Shown here piece by piece: positions 29,310 through 39,135 of a stretch of 64,000 nucleotides of DNA (within the stretch, counting starts at the first letter, position 1; each line of letters begins with the position of its first letter). Source of the stretch: Neisseria sp. Marseille-Q5346 (GTDB lineage: Bacteria > Pseudomonadota > Gammaproteobacteria > Burkholderiales > Neisseriaceae). The notes beneath the pieces are model-generated. The model was not told the origin of the DNA and ran no database searches. It worked only from the letters and a program-made list of their open reading frames with translations. The stretch spans positions 1,364,001 to 1,428,000 of the forward strand of contig NZ_OX336253.1 in the NCBI RefSeq assembly GCF_946902045.1, in the 5' to 3' direction. The translations under genes were made by a program, and so were the position numbers.

Positions 29310-30206
29310 TTAGTTTTTACGTGCGGTAACAAACTCGGCCAGTTGGCGCAGGCGCAGGGCTTTGTCGCCGAATGGCTCGATCAGGGCAACGGCTTCTGCA
29401 ATCAGCGTTTCTGCGTAAGTACGCGCGGCGTGCAGGCCCATCAGTTTGACGTAGGTCGGTTTGTCGTTGTCCGAGTCTTTGCCGGCGGTTTTGCCCAATG
29501 TGGCGGTATCGGCTTCGCAGTCCAATACATCGTCGATCACTTGGAAAGCCAGGCCCAATTTGGCGGCGTAGTGGTCTAAGGTTTGGATTTGCGCCGGTGT
29601 TAAGTCCGGACAGGAAAGTGCGCCTAAGGCCACGGCCGCGCGGATGAGCGCGCCGGTTTTGAGGCTGTGCATCTGTTCCAATTCGGCCTGATTCATGGCT
29701 TTGCCGACATTGGCCAGGTCGATGGCTTGTCCGCCCGCCATGCCGAGGCTGCCGGATGCTTGAGCCAGCGTGGACAACATGGCAAGCTGGCGTTCGGCAG
29801 GCAGGCCTGTCGGACGGCTCAGTACATCAAAGGCTTGGGTTTGCAGCGCATCGCCGACCAAAAGGGCGGTTGCTTCATCGTATTGCACATGGCAGGTCGG
29901 TTTGCCACGGCGCAGGCTGTCGTTGTCCATCGCCGGCATATCGTCGTGAACCAGCGAATAGACGTGCACCATTTCGATGGCTGCCATGGCCTGCTCGACG
30001 GCGTTTTGGTTTGCTTCGCCCAATTCGGACGCGGCAAGCACCAAGAGCGGGCGCAGCCGTTTGCCGCCGCCGAGGGTAACGTAACGCATGGCTTCGTGCA
30101 GCGTGTGCGGCACTTGGCTTTCAGACGGCAAGAAATGCGCCAGCAGCAATTCGGTTTGCGCTTGGGCTTTTTGTTGCCATGTTTTGAGTTCATTCGCCGG
30201 GTTCAA
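29310..30206 (-). CDS. ispA: Farnesyl diphosphate synthase
   Basis: This 298-residue class I polyprenyl synthase condenses isopentenyl diphosphate with dimethylallyl and geranyl diphosphates. The two Asp-rich motifs are [15 protein letters not shown] and [12 protein letters not shown], and [14 protein letters not shown] is the upstream signature. The product feeds undecaprenyl phosphate, ubiquinone and related lipids. The start overlaps the end of xseB by 17 bp, so the two are translationally linked in one operon. Confidence 0.96.
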   Translation of the reverse strand: MNPANELKTWQQKAQAQTELLLAHFLPSESQVPHTLHEAMRYVTLGGGKRLRPLLVLAASELGEANQNAVEQAMAAIEMVHVYSLVHDDMPAMDNDSLRRGKPTCHVQYDEATALLVGDALQTQAFDVLSRPTGLPAERQLAMLSTLAQASGSLGMAGGQAIDLANVGKAMNQAELEQMHSLKTGALIRAAVALGALSCPDLTPAQIQTLDHYAAKLGLAFQVIDDVLDCEADTATLGKTAGKDSDNDKPTYVKLMGLHAARTYAETLIAEAVALIEPFGDKALRLRQLAEFVTARKN

Positions 30207-30417
30207 GGTTCAACTCCTTCAGTTCGCCGGCATCCAAGACTTGCAGTTTCTGCTCGACTTCCGCCAATTTGGTTTGGCAGTATCTGACCAATTCGTTGCC
30301 TTCCTGATAGGCGGCCAAAGCATCTTCCAGCGGCATTTCGCTGCTTTGCATGGCCTGGGTCAGGGTTTCGAGGCGGGATAAGGCTTCTTCAAAGGATTGG
30401 GGGGCGTTTTTTTTCAT
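30190..30417 (-). CDS. xseB: Exodeoxyribonuclease VII small subunit
   Basis: This 75-residue XseB starts at [19 protein letters not shown]. The helical pair with [20 protein letters not shown] and [11 protein letters not shown] is diagnostic. It joins XseA, encoded elsewhere, to make the single-strand exonuclease. The longer open frame upstream is not used, since the family begins at this Met. It is the first gene of an operon with ispA, a linkage common in proteobacteria. Confidence 0.95.
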   Translation of the reverse strand: MKKNAPQSFEEALSRLETLTQAMQSSEMPLEDALAAYQEGNELVRYCQTKLAEVEQKLQVLDAGELKELNLEPGE

Positions 30418-30467
30418 GGTTTGAAATGATGGGCAGAAAAAGGGAATTGTAGCATTTTTATATGATG

Positions 30468-30532
30468 AAGGCCGTCTGAACAGGGATGAAAACGAAATCA
30501 AAGATTTCTGTTTCTTTGTTCAGACGGCCTTT
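30468..30532 (-). terminator. Long-loop inverted DUS hairpin after the RNB gene
   Basis: AAGGCCGTCTGAACA and its inverse are separated by about 35 nt that include an AAATC..GATTT stem, followed on the minus strand by the xseB leader. It lies between the RNB gene stop (30553) and xseB, both on the minus strand. Confidence 0.6.
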
Positions 30533-30552
30533 TTTCAAACGGAATAACGTTA

Positions 30553-32409
30553 TCAGCCCGGTAAAACGGCTTTTTGATAGTTAAGCGCGATAAACTGCTT
30601 CTCGGCATCCAATTCAGTGATTTTGAACAATGCCTGCGATTTGGGCAGCGCGTCAAACGGAATACCGGTCGCGCGCGTTACCAGCGGCAGACCTTCAATG
30701 CGGACGAGGTCTTCTTTGAGGATGGTGGCCGTCAGCTCGCTCGTGCCTTGCTGTTGCAGATAGACGAGGCTCCAGTAGGCTTCCATTTGGCGTTGGAAGT
30801 CGGCATAGGCTGTATAGGCGGCATCGAAGTCGCGCAGCGCGGCGAAAAGCTCGGCATTGCTGTTTTGATACAGCGGCTCGGCAGTGTCGTCGATCAGGCT
30901 GATCAGCTGCTTTTGGTTGATGTAGTCGGCGGCGCGGCGCAGCGGCGAGGTAAACCAGCCGTAATGCTGCACGCCCATGCCGATGTGCGGCTCGGATTTG
31001 GTGCTCATGCGCACTTTGCCTGCCGGTTGGACGCGGAAAAGGCCGGGCAGCTCGTTTTCATCCAGCATTTGCGCCCAAGTGCTGTTGGCAAGAATCATCA
31101 TTTCGCTGACCAGCGTATCGATGGGCGAACCGCGTTCGCGGCGGACAACGGATACGTTGCCTTCCTCATCCAATTCGATGCTGTAATCGTATTGCGGCGC
31201 ACGGTCGGGCTCGTATTTGCCGCGCGCTTTTTGTAAGGCGATGGCAAATTGATAGAACCAAATCAGGTCTTGATGATGGGCAAACATCATTTCGCCTGCT
31301 TCGTCCAAGCCTGTTTCGGCGTTGAAATGCGGCTCGATGGCTTGAATGCGCAGGTTTTCGGCGATGTTGACCGCTTCGATTTTGCAGGTCGGCGCGCCGA
31401 CGTTGAACTCGTTGTCCACATCGAAATAAATGCTAATGGAAGGGCAGTATGCGCCTGCATCAAGGCTGAACGCGGCAATCCAGTTTTCGGGCAACATGGT
31501 GATTTTGCCGCCGGGGAAATAAACCGTGCTTAAGCGTTCCATGATGTTTTTTTCCATTTTGTCGCCTGGTTTAATGGCAAGCGACGGTGCGGCGATGTGG
31601 ATACCGACGCGTTTCATGCCATTGCCCAAGTCGGTCAGGCTCAAGGCATCGTCCACTTCGGTGGTCGATTCGTCGTCAATGGAAAAGGCAGTAACATCAG
31701 CCTTGGGTAAGTCGGGCATTTCAGGAAGTGGAAGGTCGGGGAAGCCTGTTCCTTTTGGGAAATATTTGATTTCAAACCCGTCTTGCAGGTATTGAGGGAT
31801 GGACGTAATGCCGCCTGTTTTTTTCGCCAGTTCGTAGGCCGAGGTTTTCAATGCATCGGCGGCTTTGGTAAAGGCTTTGTAGGTCAGCGACTGCTTGTCG
31901 GGCGCATGTAAGATGGTTTTCAAATCCGCCGCGATTTCAGACGGCATCTCGCCGCGTTTCAAGGCTTCCGCCCAAGCGTCGATTTGCGCATCTTGCTGTT
32001 TTTTGCGCTCGATGGCGGCAAGCGCCTGTTTCAAAGTTTCTTCGGGCGCGGCTTTGAACACGCCTTTGGCTTTTTTGTAGAAATACATCGGCGCGGCGTA
32101 AAGCGCAATCAAGGTCGCCGCCAGCTCGGTTTTGGTCGGCGCATGGCCGTAATATTCTTCGGCGATGGCTTCGGCGGTAAATTCCTCTTCGCCGCATACT
32201 TCCCACAATAAATCGGTATCGATGTCCGCCGCCTGCGTCTGCACGTTCTCCAAAAATGCAGCCATATCGCCGTCAAACTCGGCAAAGACATTGTTTGCTT
32301 TCACTTTGGTGCGTTTACCGTGTTGGGTATCGACTTGGTAGGTAGCGTCGTTTTTTTGGACGATGGAGGCAACTTTGAATTGGCCGGACTCTTCGTAAAA
32401 GATATTCAT
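30553..32409 (-). CDS. RNB-domain ribonuclease (RNase II/R-like)
   Basis: In this 618-residue protein the first 220 residues form an N-terminal region unlike the cold-shock domains of E. coli RNase II. The RNB catalytic domain begins at AFSIDDESTTEVDDALSL. Three of the four metal-binding Asp are present, and the position of the second is Glu, as in several RNB branches. VGIHIAAPSLAIKPGD, STVYFPGGKITMLPE and HYGWFTSPLRRAADYINQ complete the catalytic core, and a short S1-like tail follows. It should degrade RNA 3' to 5'. It is neither canonical rnb nor rnr, so I leave the symbol empty. Confidence 0.88.
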   Translation of the reverse strand: MNIFYEESGQFKVASIVQKNDATYQVDTQHGKRTKVKANNVFAEFDGDMAAFLENVQTQAADIDTDLLWEVCGEEEFTAEAIAEEYYGHAPTKTELAATLIALYAAPMYFYKKAKGVFKAAPEETLKQALAAIERKKQQDAQIDAWAEALKRGEMPSEIAADLKTILHAPDKQSLTYKAFTKAADALKTSAYELAKKTGGITSIPQYLQDGFEIKYFPKGTGFPDLPLPEMPDLPKADVTAFSIDDESTTEVDDALSLTDLGNGMKRVGIHIAAPSLAIKPGDKMEKNIMERLSTVYFPGGKITMLPENWIAAFSLDAGAYCPSISIYFDVDNEFNVGAPTCKIEAVNIAENLRIQAIEPHFNAETGLDEAGEMMFAHHQDLIWFYQFAIALQKARGKYEPDRAPQYDYSIELDEEGNVSVVRRERGSPIDTLVSEMMILANSTWAQMLDENELPGLFRVQPAGKVRMSTKSEPHIGMGVQHYGWFTSPLRRAADYINQKQLISLIDDTAEPLYQNSNAELFAALRDFDAAYTAYADFQRQMEAYWSLVYLQQQGTSELTATILKEDLVRIEGLPLVTRATGIPFDALPKSQALFKITELDAEKQFIALNYQKAVLPG

Positions 32410-32467
32410 TTTTTTAGGATTTTATGATTTGTAGGAAACGCGTGATTTTAGCAGATTTGCACAAGAA

Positions 32468-32500
32468 AGGCCGTCTGAAAAACATACTTTCAGACGGCCT
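32468..32500 (-). terminator. Inverted DUS terminator of the patatin gene
   Basis: AGGCCGTCTGAA and its inverse with a 9-nt loop lie 18 bp after the patatin stop on the minus strand. Confidence 0.8.
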
Positions 32501-32517
32501 GTTCAAATGGCGGATAC

Positions 32518-33438
32518 TTAATACTGATATGTTGCCAGTTTGCGTTTGATTTCAGGCAGGGCGGCGCGTGCGGCCTGTTCGCCCAGTTGGATGGCGCGTT
32601 GTTTTTGGTCGAAACCGCCAACCGAACCCAGCTCCAAAACCTGCGGTTTGATGACCACATTGGCTTGTCCCAATTCTTGGTGCAACGCAGTTTGACTCAT
32701 TACGTTGAAGGTTTGGTCAAGATAGGAGAACATGCCTTGGCTGACGTTTTTGGCCGGACGGGCGGAAATATCGACGGCAATGATGAAGTTTGCGCCCATT
32801 TTTTTCGCCGCGCTGACCGGTACGGGTTGCGACAGGCCGCCGTCTACATATTTGCGGTTGCCGATAACGACAGGTTGGAACACGTTCGGAATCGATGCAG
32901 AAGCGCGGACGGCTTGTCCGGCATTGCCGACGTTGAACACCACCGGTTTGCCGCTTTCAAAATCGGTCGCGACGGCGGCAAATTTGATGGGGAACTGCTG
33001 CATCGGGCGGTTGCCGACTTTGCGGTTGATGTAGTTTTGCAGTTTTTCGCCTTTGATGAAGCCGCTGGTGGACAAGGTCAAATCCACCAAATCGGTTTTA
33101 CCCAAAATTTCCGCTTCCAATTCGAGGCGGTCGGGCGACATTCCCGAAGCGTACATACTGCCGACAATCGAGCCTGCGGATGTGCCGGTAACGATTTTGA
33201 CCGGAATATTGTTTTCTTTCAAAACCTTAATAATGCCGATATGGGCAAAGCCTTTGGACGCGCCGCCGCCCAAAGCCAGCGCAACCGTGGCTTTCGGTTT
33301 GGGTGCAGGACGCGAAACCGTATTTTGACCCTGCGTAGAAGGTTTGGATTGCGGCGCGTTGCCACTCGGACAGGCAGCCAATACCAAGACGGACGAAGCG
33401 GCTAAAAACGTTTTGAATGTGGAAAAAAGTTTATTCAT
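32518..33438 (-). CDS. Patatin-like phospholipase lipoprotein
   Basis: This 306-residue protein has a lipoprotein signal ending in VLVLAAC and a Ser/Thr/Pro-rich linker. The patatin domain begins ALALGGGASKGFAHIGII (oxyanion loop), with the nucleophile Ser in VTGTSAGSIVGSMY and the dyad Asp in YVDGGLSQPVPVSAA. It should be a serine acyl-hydrolase at the envelope, possibly on phospholipids; the RssA/YchK group is close in layout. The ribosome binding site AAAGGCTGTCTGAAC is itself a mutated uptake sequence. It is monocistronic, upstream of the RNB gene. Confidence 0.92.
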   Translation of the reverse strand: MNKLFSTFKTFLAASSVLVLAACPSGNAPQSKPSTQGQNTVSRPAPKPKATVALALGGGASKGFAHIGIIKVLKENNIPVKIVTGTSAGSIVGSMYASGMSPDRLELEAEILGKTDLVDLTLSTSGFIKGEKLQNYINRKVGNRPMQQFPIKFAAVATDFESGKPVVFNVGNAGQAVRASASIPNVFQPVVIGNRKYVDGGLSQPVPVSAAKKMGANFIIAVDISARPAKNVSQGMFSYLDQTFNVMSQTALHQELGQANVVIKPQVLELGSVGGFDQKQRAIQLGEQAARAALPEIKRKLATYQY

Positions 33439-33492
33439 GTTCAGACAGCCTTTAATATGTCGAAAGGGTTATTCTACTCTGAAATTAAGTCG

Positions 33493-33528
33493 AAAGGCCG
33501 TCTGAAATCAGGTTTCAGACGGCCTTTT
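33493..33528 (-). terminator. Inverted DUS terminator of the DUF533 gene
   Basis: AAAGGCCGTCTGAAA and its inverse with a 5-6 nt loop end in T residues, starting 10 bp after the DUF533 gene stop. Confidence 0.85.
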
Positions 33529-33537
33529 AAATCAAGC

Positions 33538-34155
33538 TTAAGCCAATTCGAGCTGTTTTTCCAAGCTTTCGACCAGTTGGTCGTCCAAATTCAAAGCTTG
33601 GGACAAACGGCTCAGGAACACGATTTCCTTGCGCGACAAGTCCGCGCAGACCAATCTGGCCGCCAGATAAGTTTCGGCTGCCAAAGCCTCGTCGCTGCCA
33701 ACCGAAGCGGCAATTTGCTCGATAGAGGCCGGTTGCGCATATTCCGCCTGCAACCATGCCGCCGTTTCCGCATCGCTGCCGCTTTCACGCTCAATGGCCG
33801 CGCGTTCTGCATCGTCAATCAGGCCGTCTGAAGCCGCCGCCGCAATCATTGTTTGCAAAATCACACGGCTGTGGTTTTCACCAATCAGGCCGGCAGGTTG
33901 GAACGCACTTTGCGGCAATTCGTCCTGCTGGCGGTTTTGCTTCCAGTTTTGATAGCCTTTATAAGCCAGAAAACCCAAAGCGGCGACCGAGCCGGCCTTG
34001 ACCAGCTTCTTCGCATTTTTCTTTTTCAACAGCATCGATGCCAAAGCACCCGTCAACGCGCCGCCGCCGAAAGAATTGAGCGGGCTGTCCGCCACCGCTT
34101 TGCTGCCTTTTTGAGCCGCACCCAAAACCTGATTGAGCAACTGACTGAAATCCAT
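33538..34155 (-). CDS. DUF533 family protein (YebE-like)
   Basis: This 205-residue protein starts at MDFSQLLNQVLGAA, with CAGGAGATTTTTTATG. A much longer TTG-initiated frame overlapping rsgA is rejected. Residues 28-65 hold a Gly/Ala-rich hydrophobic segment (GGGALTGALASMLL, then KAGSVAALGFLAYKGY) after a run of lysines, suggesting one membrane span. The C-terminal half is the TerB-like tellurite-resistance fold, with LQTMIAAAASDGLIDDAERAAI and an acidic metal-site look. The function of YebE proteins is unknown; E. coli yebE responds to envelope stress. Confidence 0.88.
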   Translation of the reverse strand: MDFSQLLNQVLGAAQKGSKAVADSPLNSFGGGALTGALASMLLKKKNAKKLVKAGSVAALGFLAYKGYQNWKQNRQQDELPQSAFQPAGLIGENHSRVILQTMIAAAASDGLIDDAERAAIERESGSDAETAAWLQAEYAQPASIEQIAASVGSDEALAAETYLAARLVCADLSRKEIVFLSRLSQALNLDDQLVESLEKQLELA

Positions 34156-34305
34156 AAAAAATCTCCTGAAAACAAATACATTGCAAATATAGGGCAGAAA
34201 CACCAAAAAACCAAGCCAAAGAAAGTTAAAAGGTGCAAACAAGTTTTCAGACGGCCATAGCCGACTTTCGGTACAATCACACCATTCCAAACAATAAACC
34301 CCATC

Positions 34306-35172
34306 ATGACCGATACCGCCCAAATCATTACCAGCTATGGCCGCCGCTATATTGTCCGCACTCCCGACGGTCAAACATATGACGCCACCACCCGCAAAAA
34401 ACGCGTCGATTTCGCCTGCGGCGACCAAGTCCGCATCAGCCCCATCAACGGCGAACAAGTCGTGATTGAAGACTACCTCCCGCGCGAAAGCCTGCTCTAC
34501 CGCCAAGACGCATGGAAAACCAAACTGATTGCCGCCAACGTTACCCAACTGCTCATCGTAACCGCTGCCAGCCCCTCACCCAGCGAAGCCCTGTTGCAAC
34601 GCGCCCTCCTCGCGGCAGAAGCGGCCGGCATCGACGCCGTTATCGTCCTCAACAAAGCAGACCTCCCCGAAACCGCCAAATGGCGCGAGAAACTCAAATT
34701 CTACGAAACCCTCGGCTACCCCGTGGTCGAAACCAACGCATTGGAAAACGCCGACATCCTGCGTCCCATTTTAGAAGGGCAAACCAACATCCTGCTCGGA
34801 CAAAGCGGCATGGGCAAGTCCACCCTGACCAACGCCCTACTCGGCAACCAAGCCGCCCGAACCGGTGACATTTCCACCGCGCTCGACTCCGGCAAACACA
34901 CCACCACCCACGCCCAACTGTACGATTTAGACGCAGAAACCCGACTCATCGATTCCCCCGGCCTGCAAGAATTCGGCCTGCACCATCTCCAAGCCGCCGA
35001 TTTATTGCAATACTTCCCCGACCTGCGCCACCTTATCGGCCAGTGCCGTTTCCACAACTGCACCCACCGCGCCGAACCCGGCTGCGCCGTCAAAGCCGTT
35101 GCCGAATCAGGCGAAGCCAAACCCGAGCGCATCGAATTTCTGCAACGCATTACCGATGAATTGTTAAGATAA
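34306..35172 (+). CDS. rsgA: Ribosome small subunit-dependent GTPase A
   Basis: This 288-residue GTPase has circularly permuted motifs: an OB-fold N-terminus, then G4 (VLNKADLP) before G1 (GQSGMGKSTLTNALL), G2 region GKHTTTHAQLY and G3 (DSPGLQEFGLH). The C-terminal zinc site is CRFHNCTHRAEPGCAV. It checks late 30S subunit maturation. The start is MTDTAQIITSYGRRYIV; no strong Shine-Dalgarno is seen before it. It is divergent from the DUF533 gene. Confidence 0.97.
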   Translation: MTDTAQIITSYGRRYIVRTPDGQTYDATTRKKRVDFACGDQVRISPINGEQVVIEDYLPRESLLYRQDAWKTKLIAANVTQLLIVTAASPSPSEALLQRALLAAEAAGIDAVIVLNKADLPETAKWREKLKFYETLGYPVVETNALENADILRPILEGQTNILLGQSGMGKSTLTNALLGNQAARTGDISTALDSGKHTTTHAQLYDLDAETRLIDSPGLQEFGLHHLQAADLLQYFPDLRHLIGQCRFHNCTHRAEPGCAVKAVAESGEAKPERIEFLQRITDELLR

Positions 35173-35204
35173 AGATTGAACGGAAACTAAGCGTTTGGAT
35201 AAAT

Positions 35205-35239
35205 AAAAGGGCCGTCTGAAACTTTCAGACGGCCCTTTT
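35205..35239. terminator. Inverted DUS terminator after rsgA
   Basis: AAAAGGGCCGTCTGAAA pairs with its inverse almost to the loop. It serves rsgA and may also act on the convergent small gene. Confidence 0.88.
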
Positions 35240-35282
35240 GTTGAAGTATAACCAAATTTACCTTTCAACCGGTATCAGTATC

Positions 35283-35477
35283 TTAGCGGGAAAGAGACGG
35301 TGCTTTTCGTGGCGGATTGATCATGAGAAGCACGGCTTCTTCAATTTGTTTGTCCTCCCGATCATGGAGCTCTACCGGAAACTTCAGACGCAATACTGTA
35401 ATAATAGCGCCAACCGATAAGCCTGCATCATGAAGCAACTCGATTTCTTTAAGTACCGGTGCGGAAAGGTTTAACAT
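35283..35477 (-). CDS. Small conserved-looking protein of unknown function
   Basis: This is a 64-residue protein I do not recognise. It begins 23 bp after the metG stop with a perfect ribosome binding site (TTAAGGAGAAACCATG), which strongly suggests a real gene translated from the metG transcript. The sequence is a soluble mix: a helical N-terminus (LKEIELLHDAGLSVGAIITVL), the LKFPVELHDRED stretch and a basic Pro-rich tail. It has no cysteines, signal peptide or membrane span. The helix-turn-helix-like spacing in LHDAGLSVGAIITVL is suggestive, but too short to call a DNA-binding domain. Confidence 0.65.
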   Translation of the reverse strand: MLNLSAPVLKEIELLHDAGLSVGAIITVLRLKFPVELHDREDKQIEEAVLLMINPPRKAPSLSR

Positions 35478-35500
35478 GGTTTCTCCTTAATATTTGATAC

Positions 35501-37558
35501 TTAGCCCACTTTATCCCCGGGTTGTGCGCCTGCGTCGACATCGAGCAACTTCAGTTTGCCCTCTGCTGTGGCGGCGGAGAGGATCATGCCTTCGGATACG
35601 CCGAATTTTGCCATTTTGCGCGGGGCGAAGTTGGCGACGGCGATGACCATGCGGCCGTTCAACTCAGCGGGGTTGGGATAAGACGCGGCGATGCCGGAGA
35701 AGATGATGCGTTTTTCAAAACCGAAATCGAGGTCGAATTTCAAAAGTTTGGTGCTGCCTTCGACGGCTTCGCAGTTCAATACTTTGGCGACGCGCATATC
35801 GATTTTCATGAAGTCGTCAAAGCTGGCCTGTTCGGCGACTTTTTCGTATTTGCTCTCTTCGGCGGCAGGCGCAGCTGCTGCGGCGATGCTTTGTTTGTTG
35901 GCTTCGATTAAATCGTCCACTTGTTTTTGCTCCACTCGTTGCATTAAATGTTCGTATTTGTTGATGGCATGTTCGCCCAAGGTTTCGCATGTATTTGCCC
36001 AAGTGATGGCTTCCAAATTCAGGAATTTGGCGGCGTTTTCGGCCACTTTCGGCAATACGGGGGCGAGGTAGGCGGTCAACATGGTAAAGGCGTTGATGAG
36101 CTCGCTGCATACTTCGTGCAGGCGTGCGTCTTGGCCTTCTTGTTTCGCCAGTTCCCAAGGTTTGTTGGCATCAACGTATTCGTTGACAATGTCCGCCAAG
36201 GCCATGATGTCGCGCAGGGCTTTGGCGTATTCGCGGCTTTCGTAGCATTCGGCAATGGCTTCGCTTTGCGCAGTCAGTTTTGCCAGCAATTCGCTGTCGG
36301 CAACGTCTTTCAGACGGCCTTCAAAGCGTTTGGCGATGAAACCTGAAGCGCGGGCGGCGATGTTGACGTATTTGCCGACGAGGTCGCTGTTTACGCGGCT
36401 GATAAAGTCTTGCAGGTTCAAATCGATGTCTTCGATTTTGCTGTTGAGTTTGGCGGCAATATAGTAGCGCATCCACTCAGGGTTCAGGCCTTGTTCCAGA
36501 TAGGATTTGGCAGTGATGAAGGTGCCGCGCGATTTGGACATTTTTTGTCCGTCAACGGTCAGGAAGCCGTGTGCGTACACGCCGGTCGGGGTGCGGTGGC
36601 CGGAGAAATGCAGCATGGCGGGCCAGAACAGGGCGTGGAAATAGAGGATGTCTTTGCCGATGAAATGGTACATCTCGGTTTGGCTGTCGGCTTTGAAGTA
36701 TTCGTCAAAATCGACGCCGATGCGGTCGCACAGGTTTTTAAACGACGCCATGTAGCCGACGGGCGCGTCCAGCCAGACGTAGAAGTATTTGCCCGGCGCG
36801 TCGGGGATTTCGAAACCGAAATACGGCGCGTCGCGGGAAATGTCCCAGTCGGACAGGGTGGTTTCCTCGCCTTCGCCCAGCCATTCTTTCATTTTGTTGA
36901 GGGCTTCGGGTTGAAGATGGGGCTTGCCGTCGTGCGGGTTGTTGCCGGAAGTCCATGCTTTGAGGAAGTCGGCGCATTCGCCCAGTTTGAAGAAGAAGTG
37001 TTCGGATTCGCGCAATTCGGGTTTGGCACCGGATACGGCGGAATACGGGTTAATCAGTTCGGTCGGGGAATAGGTCGTGCCGCAGACTTCGCAGTTGTCG
37101 CCGTATTGGTCTTGGGCGTGGCATTTCGGGCATTCGCCTTTGACGAAGCGGTCGGGCAGGAACATTTGTTTTTCGGGGTCGAAAAGCTGCTCGATGACGC
37201 GGCTTTCGATTTTGCCGTTGGATTTCAGCGCGCGGTAAATGTCTTGGGAAAACTGTTTGTTTTCAGGGGAATGGGTGCTGTAATAATTGTCGTAGCCGAT
37301 GCCGAAGCCGGTAAAGTCGGCGAGGTGCTCTTCGCGCACTTTGGCAATCATGTCTTCGGGCGCGATGCCTTGTTTTTGAGCGGCAAGCATCACGGGTGTG
37401 CCGTGGGTGTCGTCGGCGCAGCAGTAGTAGCATTCGTGGCCGCGCAGTTTTTGGAAGCGTACCCAAACGTCAGTTTGGATGTGTTCGACCATGTGGCCGA
37501 GGTGGATGCTGCCGTTGGCATACGGCAGCGCGGAAGTGACAAGGATTTTGCGTGTCAT
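35501..37558 (-). CDS. metG: Methionyl-tRNA synthetase
   Basis: This 685-residue class I synthetase starts at [22 protein letters not shown]; the 21-codon upstream extension is rejected. The HIGH motif appears as [10 protein letters not shown]. The zinc finger has paired cysteines in [30 protein letters not shown] is the KMSKS loop. The C-terminal Trbp111-type domain ([20 protein letters not shown]) assists tRNA binding and dimerisation. It charges both initiator and elongator tRNA-Met. The small gene downstream is probably co-transcribed. An open frame antisense to it is a shadow. Confidence 0.98.
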   Translation of the reverse strand: MTRKILVTSALPYANGSIHLGHMVEHIQTDVWVRFQKLRGHECYYCCADDTHGTPVMLAAQKQGIAPEDMIAKVREEHLADFTGFGIGYDNYYSTHSPENKQFSQDIYRALKSNGKIESRVIEQLFDPEKQMFLPDRFVKGECPKCHAQDQYGDNCEVCGTTYSPTELINPYSAVSGAKPELRESEHFFFKLGECADFLKAWTSGNNPHDGKPHLQPEALNKMKEWLGEGEETTLSDWDISRDAPYFGFEIPDAPGKYFYVWLDAPVGYMASFKNLCDRIGVDFDEYFKADSQTEMYHFIGKDILYFHALFWPAMLHFSGHRTPTGVYAHGFLTVDGQKMSKSRGTFITAKSYLEQGLNPEWMRYYIAAKLNSKIEDIDLNLQDFISRVNSDLVGKYVNIAARASGFIAKRFEGRLKDVADSELLAKLTAQSEAIAECYESREYAKALRDIMALADIVNEYVDANKPWELAKQEGQDARLHEVCSELINAFTMLTAYLAPVLPKVAENAAKFLNLEAITWANTCETLGEHAINKYEHLMQRVEQKQVDDLIEANKQSIAAAAAPAAEESKYEKVAEQASFDDFMKIDMRVAKVLNCEAVEGSTKLLKFDLDFGFEKRIIFSGIAASYPNPAELNGRMVIAVANFAPRKMAKFGVSEGMILSAATAEGKLKLLDVDAGAQPGDKVG

Positions 37559-37619
37559 GGTTTGTGCTTTTAAAAACAATGGATAAAGATGTCGGGAATT
37601 ATACCGCAAAACAATACGC

Positions 37620-37664
37620 AAAGGCCGTCTGAAACCCGATTGCCGGTGTTTCAGACGGCCTTTT
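37620..37664 (-). terminator. Inverted DUS terminator of murA
   Basis: AAGGCCGTCTGAAACCCG and its near-inverse with a short loop lie 22 bp after the murA stop, between murA and metG (both minus). Confidence 0.82.
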
Positions 37665-37685
37665 ATTTATCGGCTGTGTGTGGGA

Positions 37686-38936
37686 TTAACCGCGTACGCG
37701 TTCGATTTTTGCGCCTACGCCGCCGAGTTTTTTCTCGATGTATTCATAGCCGCGGTCGAGGTGGTAGATGCGTTCGACGATGGTTTCGCCATCAGCGACC
37801 AAACCGGCCATGACGAGGCTGGCGGAGGCGCGCAGGTCGGTTGCCATCACGACGGCGCCGGAGAGTTTTTCCACGCCTTTGATGTAGGCGGTGTTGCCTT
37901 CGGTGGTGATGTCTGCGCCCATGCGGTTGAGTTCGGGAACGTGCATGAAGCGGTTTTCAAAAATGGTTTCCACCACGCGGCTGCTGCCTTCGGCAATGGC
38001 GTTCATGGCCATAAACTGCGCCTGCATGTCGGTTGGAAAGCCAGGGTGGACGACGGTACGGATGTCCACGGCTTTGGGGCGTTGTTGCATGTCGATGGAA
38101 ATCCAGTTGTCGCCTGCTTCGATGATGGCGCCGGCTTCTGTCAGTTTGTTTAACACAACTTCCATGGTTTTGGGGGCGGCATTACGCAGGACGACTTTGC
38201 CGCCGGTCATGGCGACGGCGCAAAGGAAAGTACCGGCTTCGATACGGTCGGGAACGACGCTGTGTTCGCAGCCGTGCAGCTCTTTTACACCTTCGATGGT
38301 CATGGTTGCTGTACCGATGCCGCTGATTTTTGCGCCCATTTTGACGAGGCATTCGGCCAAATCGACGACTTCAGGCTCGATGGCGCAGTTTTCGAGGATG
38401 GTGGTGCCTTCGGCGAGCGTGGCCGCCATCAGCAGGTTTTCAGTGCCGCCGACGGTTACGACATCCATGGTGACGCGCGTGCCTTTCAGACGGCCTTTGG
38501 CTTTGACGTAACCGTGTTCGATGGTGATTTCCGCACCCATGGTTTCGAGGCCTTTGAGGTGTTGGTCAACCGGACGCGAACCGATGGCGCAACCGCCGGG
38601 CAGGCTGACTTGAGCTTCGCCGAAGCGGGCGAGGGTCGGGCCCAAAACCAAGATGGATGCGCGCATGGTTTTTACCAGCTCGTAAGGTGCGCAGGTGTTG
38701 TTGACGGTGCCGCCGTTGATTTCAAATTCGGAGATATTGTCGGTCAAAACGCGTGCGCCCATGCCTTGCAGCAGTTTTTGGGTGGTTTTGACGTCGGCGA
38801 GCATGGGTACGTTTTTCAAGCGTAAAGTGCCGGAAGTCAGCAGACCGGCACACATCAGCGGCAGGGCGGCGTTTTTTGCGCCGGATACGATGATTTCGCC
38901 GTTGAGGGGGCCGTTGGCAGAGATTTTGAGTTTGTC
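37686..38936 (-). CDS. murA: UDP-N-acetylglucosamine 1-carboxyvinyltransferase
   Basis: This 416-residue enzyme commits UDP-GlcNAc to peptidoglycan synthesis using phosphoenolpyruvate. I start at a GTG that aligns the protein with the family N-terminus ([20 protein letters not shown]). A second in-frame GTG ten codons upstream (38966) is possible; neither has a strong Shine-Dalgarno. [16 protein letters not shown] binds substrate, and the catalytic Cys is in [18 protein letters not shown]. Asp in [14 protein letters not shown] is the catalytic base region. An uptake sequence inside encodes GRLK. Confidence 0.97.
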   Translation of the reverse strand, partial: DKLKISANGPLNGEIIVSGAKNAALPLMCAGLLTSGTLRLKNVPMLADVKTTQKLLQGMGARVLTDNISEFEINGGTVNNTCAPYELVKTMRASILVLGPTLARFGEAQVSLPGGCAIGSRPVDQHLKGLETMGAEITIEHGYVKAKGRLKGTRVTMDVVTVGGTENLLMAATLAEGTTILENCAIEPEVVDLAECLVKMGAKISGIGTATMTIEGVKELHGCEHSVVPDRIEAGTFLCAVAMTGGKVVLRNAAPKTMEVVLNKLTEAGAIIEAGDNWISIDMQQRPKAVDIRTVVHPGFPTDMQAQFMAMNAIAEGSSRVVETIFENRFMHVPELNRMGADITTEGNTAYIKGVEKLSGAVVMATDLRASASLVMAGLVADGETIVERIYHLDRGYEYIEKKLGGVGAKIERVRG

Positions 38937-39095
38937 CACAGGATGTCTTTCGTTATTTGTCTGCACGGCTTATGCCGCACAAATGAAATGAGATGGATAA
39001 TAAACCATCAATTATAAGGGATTATGCCCTTGCTGTTAGATTTGGCAGTATTAAATTTTCACAAGGTTTGTTTAAGTTGCGAAAGGATAAGATTT

Positions 39096-39124
39096 CAGGC
39101 CGTCTGAATGGTTCAGACGGCCTG
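39096..39124 (-). terminator. Inverted DUS hairpin after ftsX
   Basis: CAGGCCGTCTGAA and its inverse with a 3-nt spacer lie 12 bp after the ftsX stop on the minus strand. Confidence 0.75.
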
Positions 39125-39135
39125 TTTGCTAAGGC

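Noticed and set aside
33538..34548. Long TTG-initiated version of the DUF533 gene
   Set aside because: The upstream part is antisense to rsgA, while an ATG with AGGAGA at 34155 gives the family-length protein.
36410..37573. 387-codon plus-strand open frame over metG
   Set aside because: It is a shadow of metG, Val/Ala/Phe-rich as expected for the antisense of Glu/Lys/Asp-rich codons.
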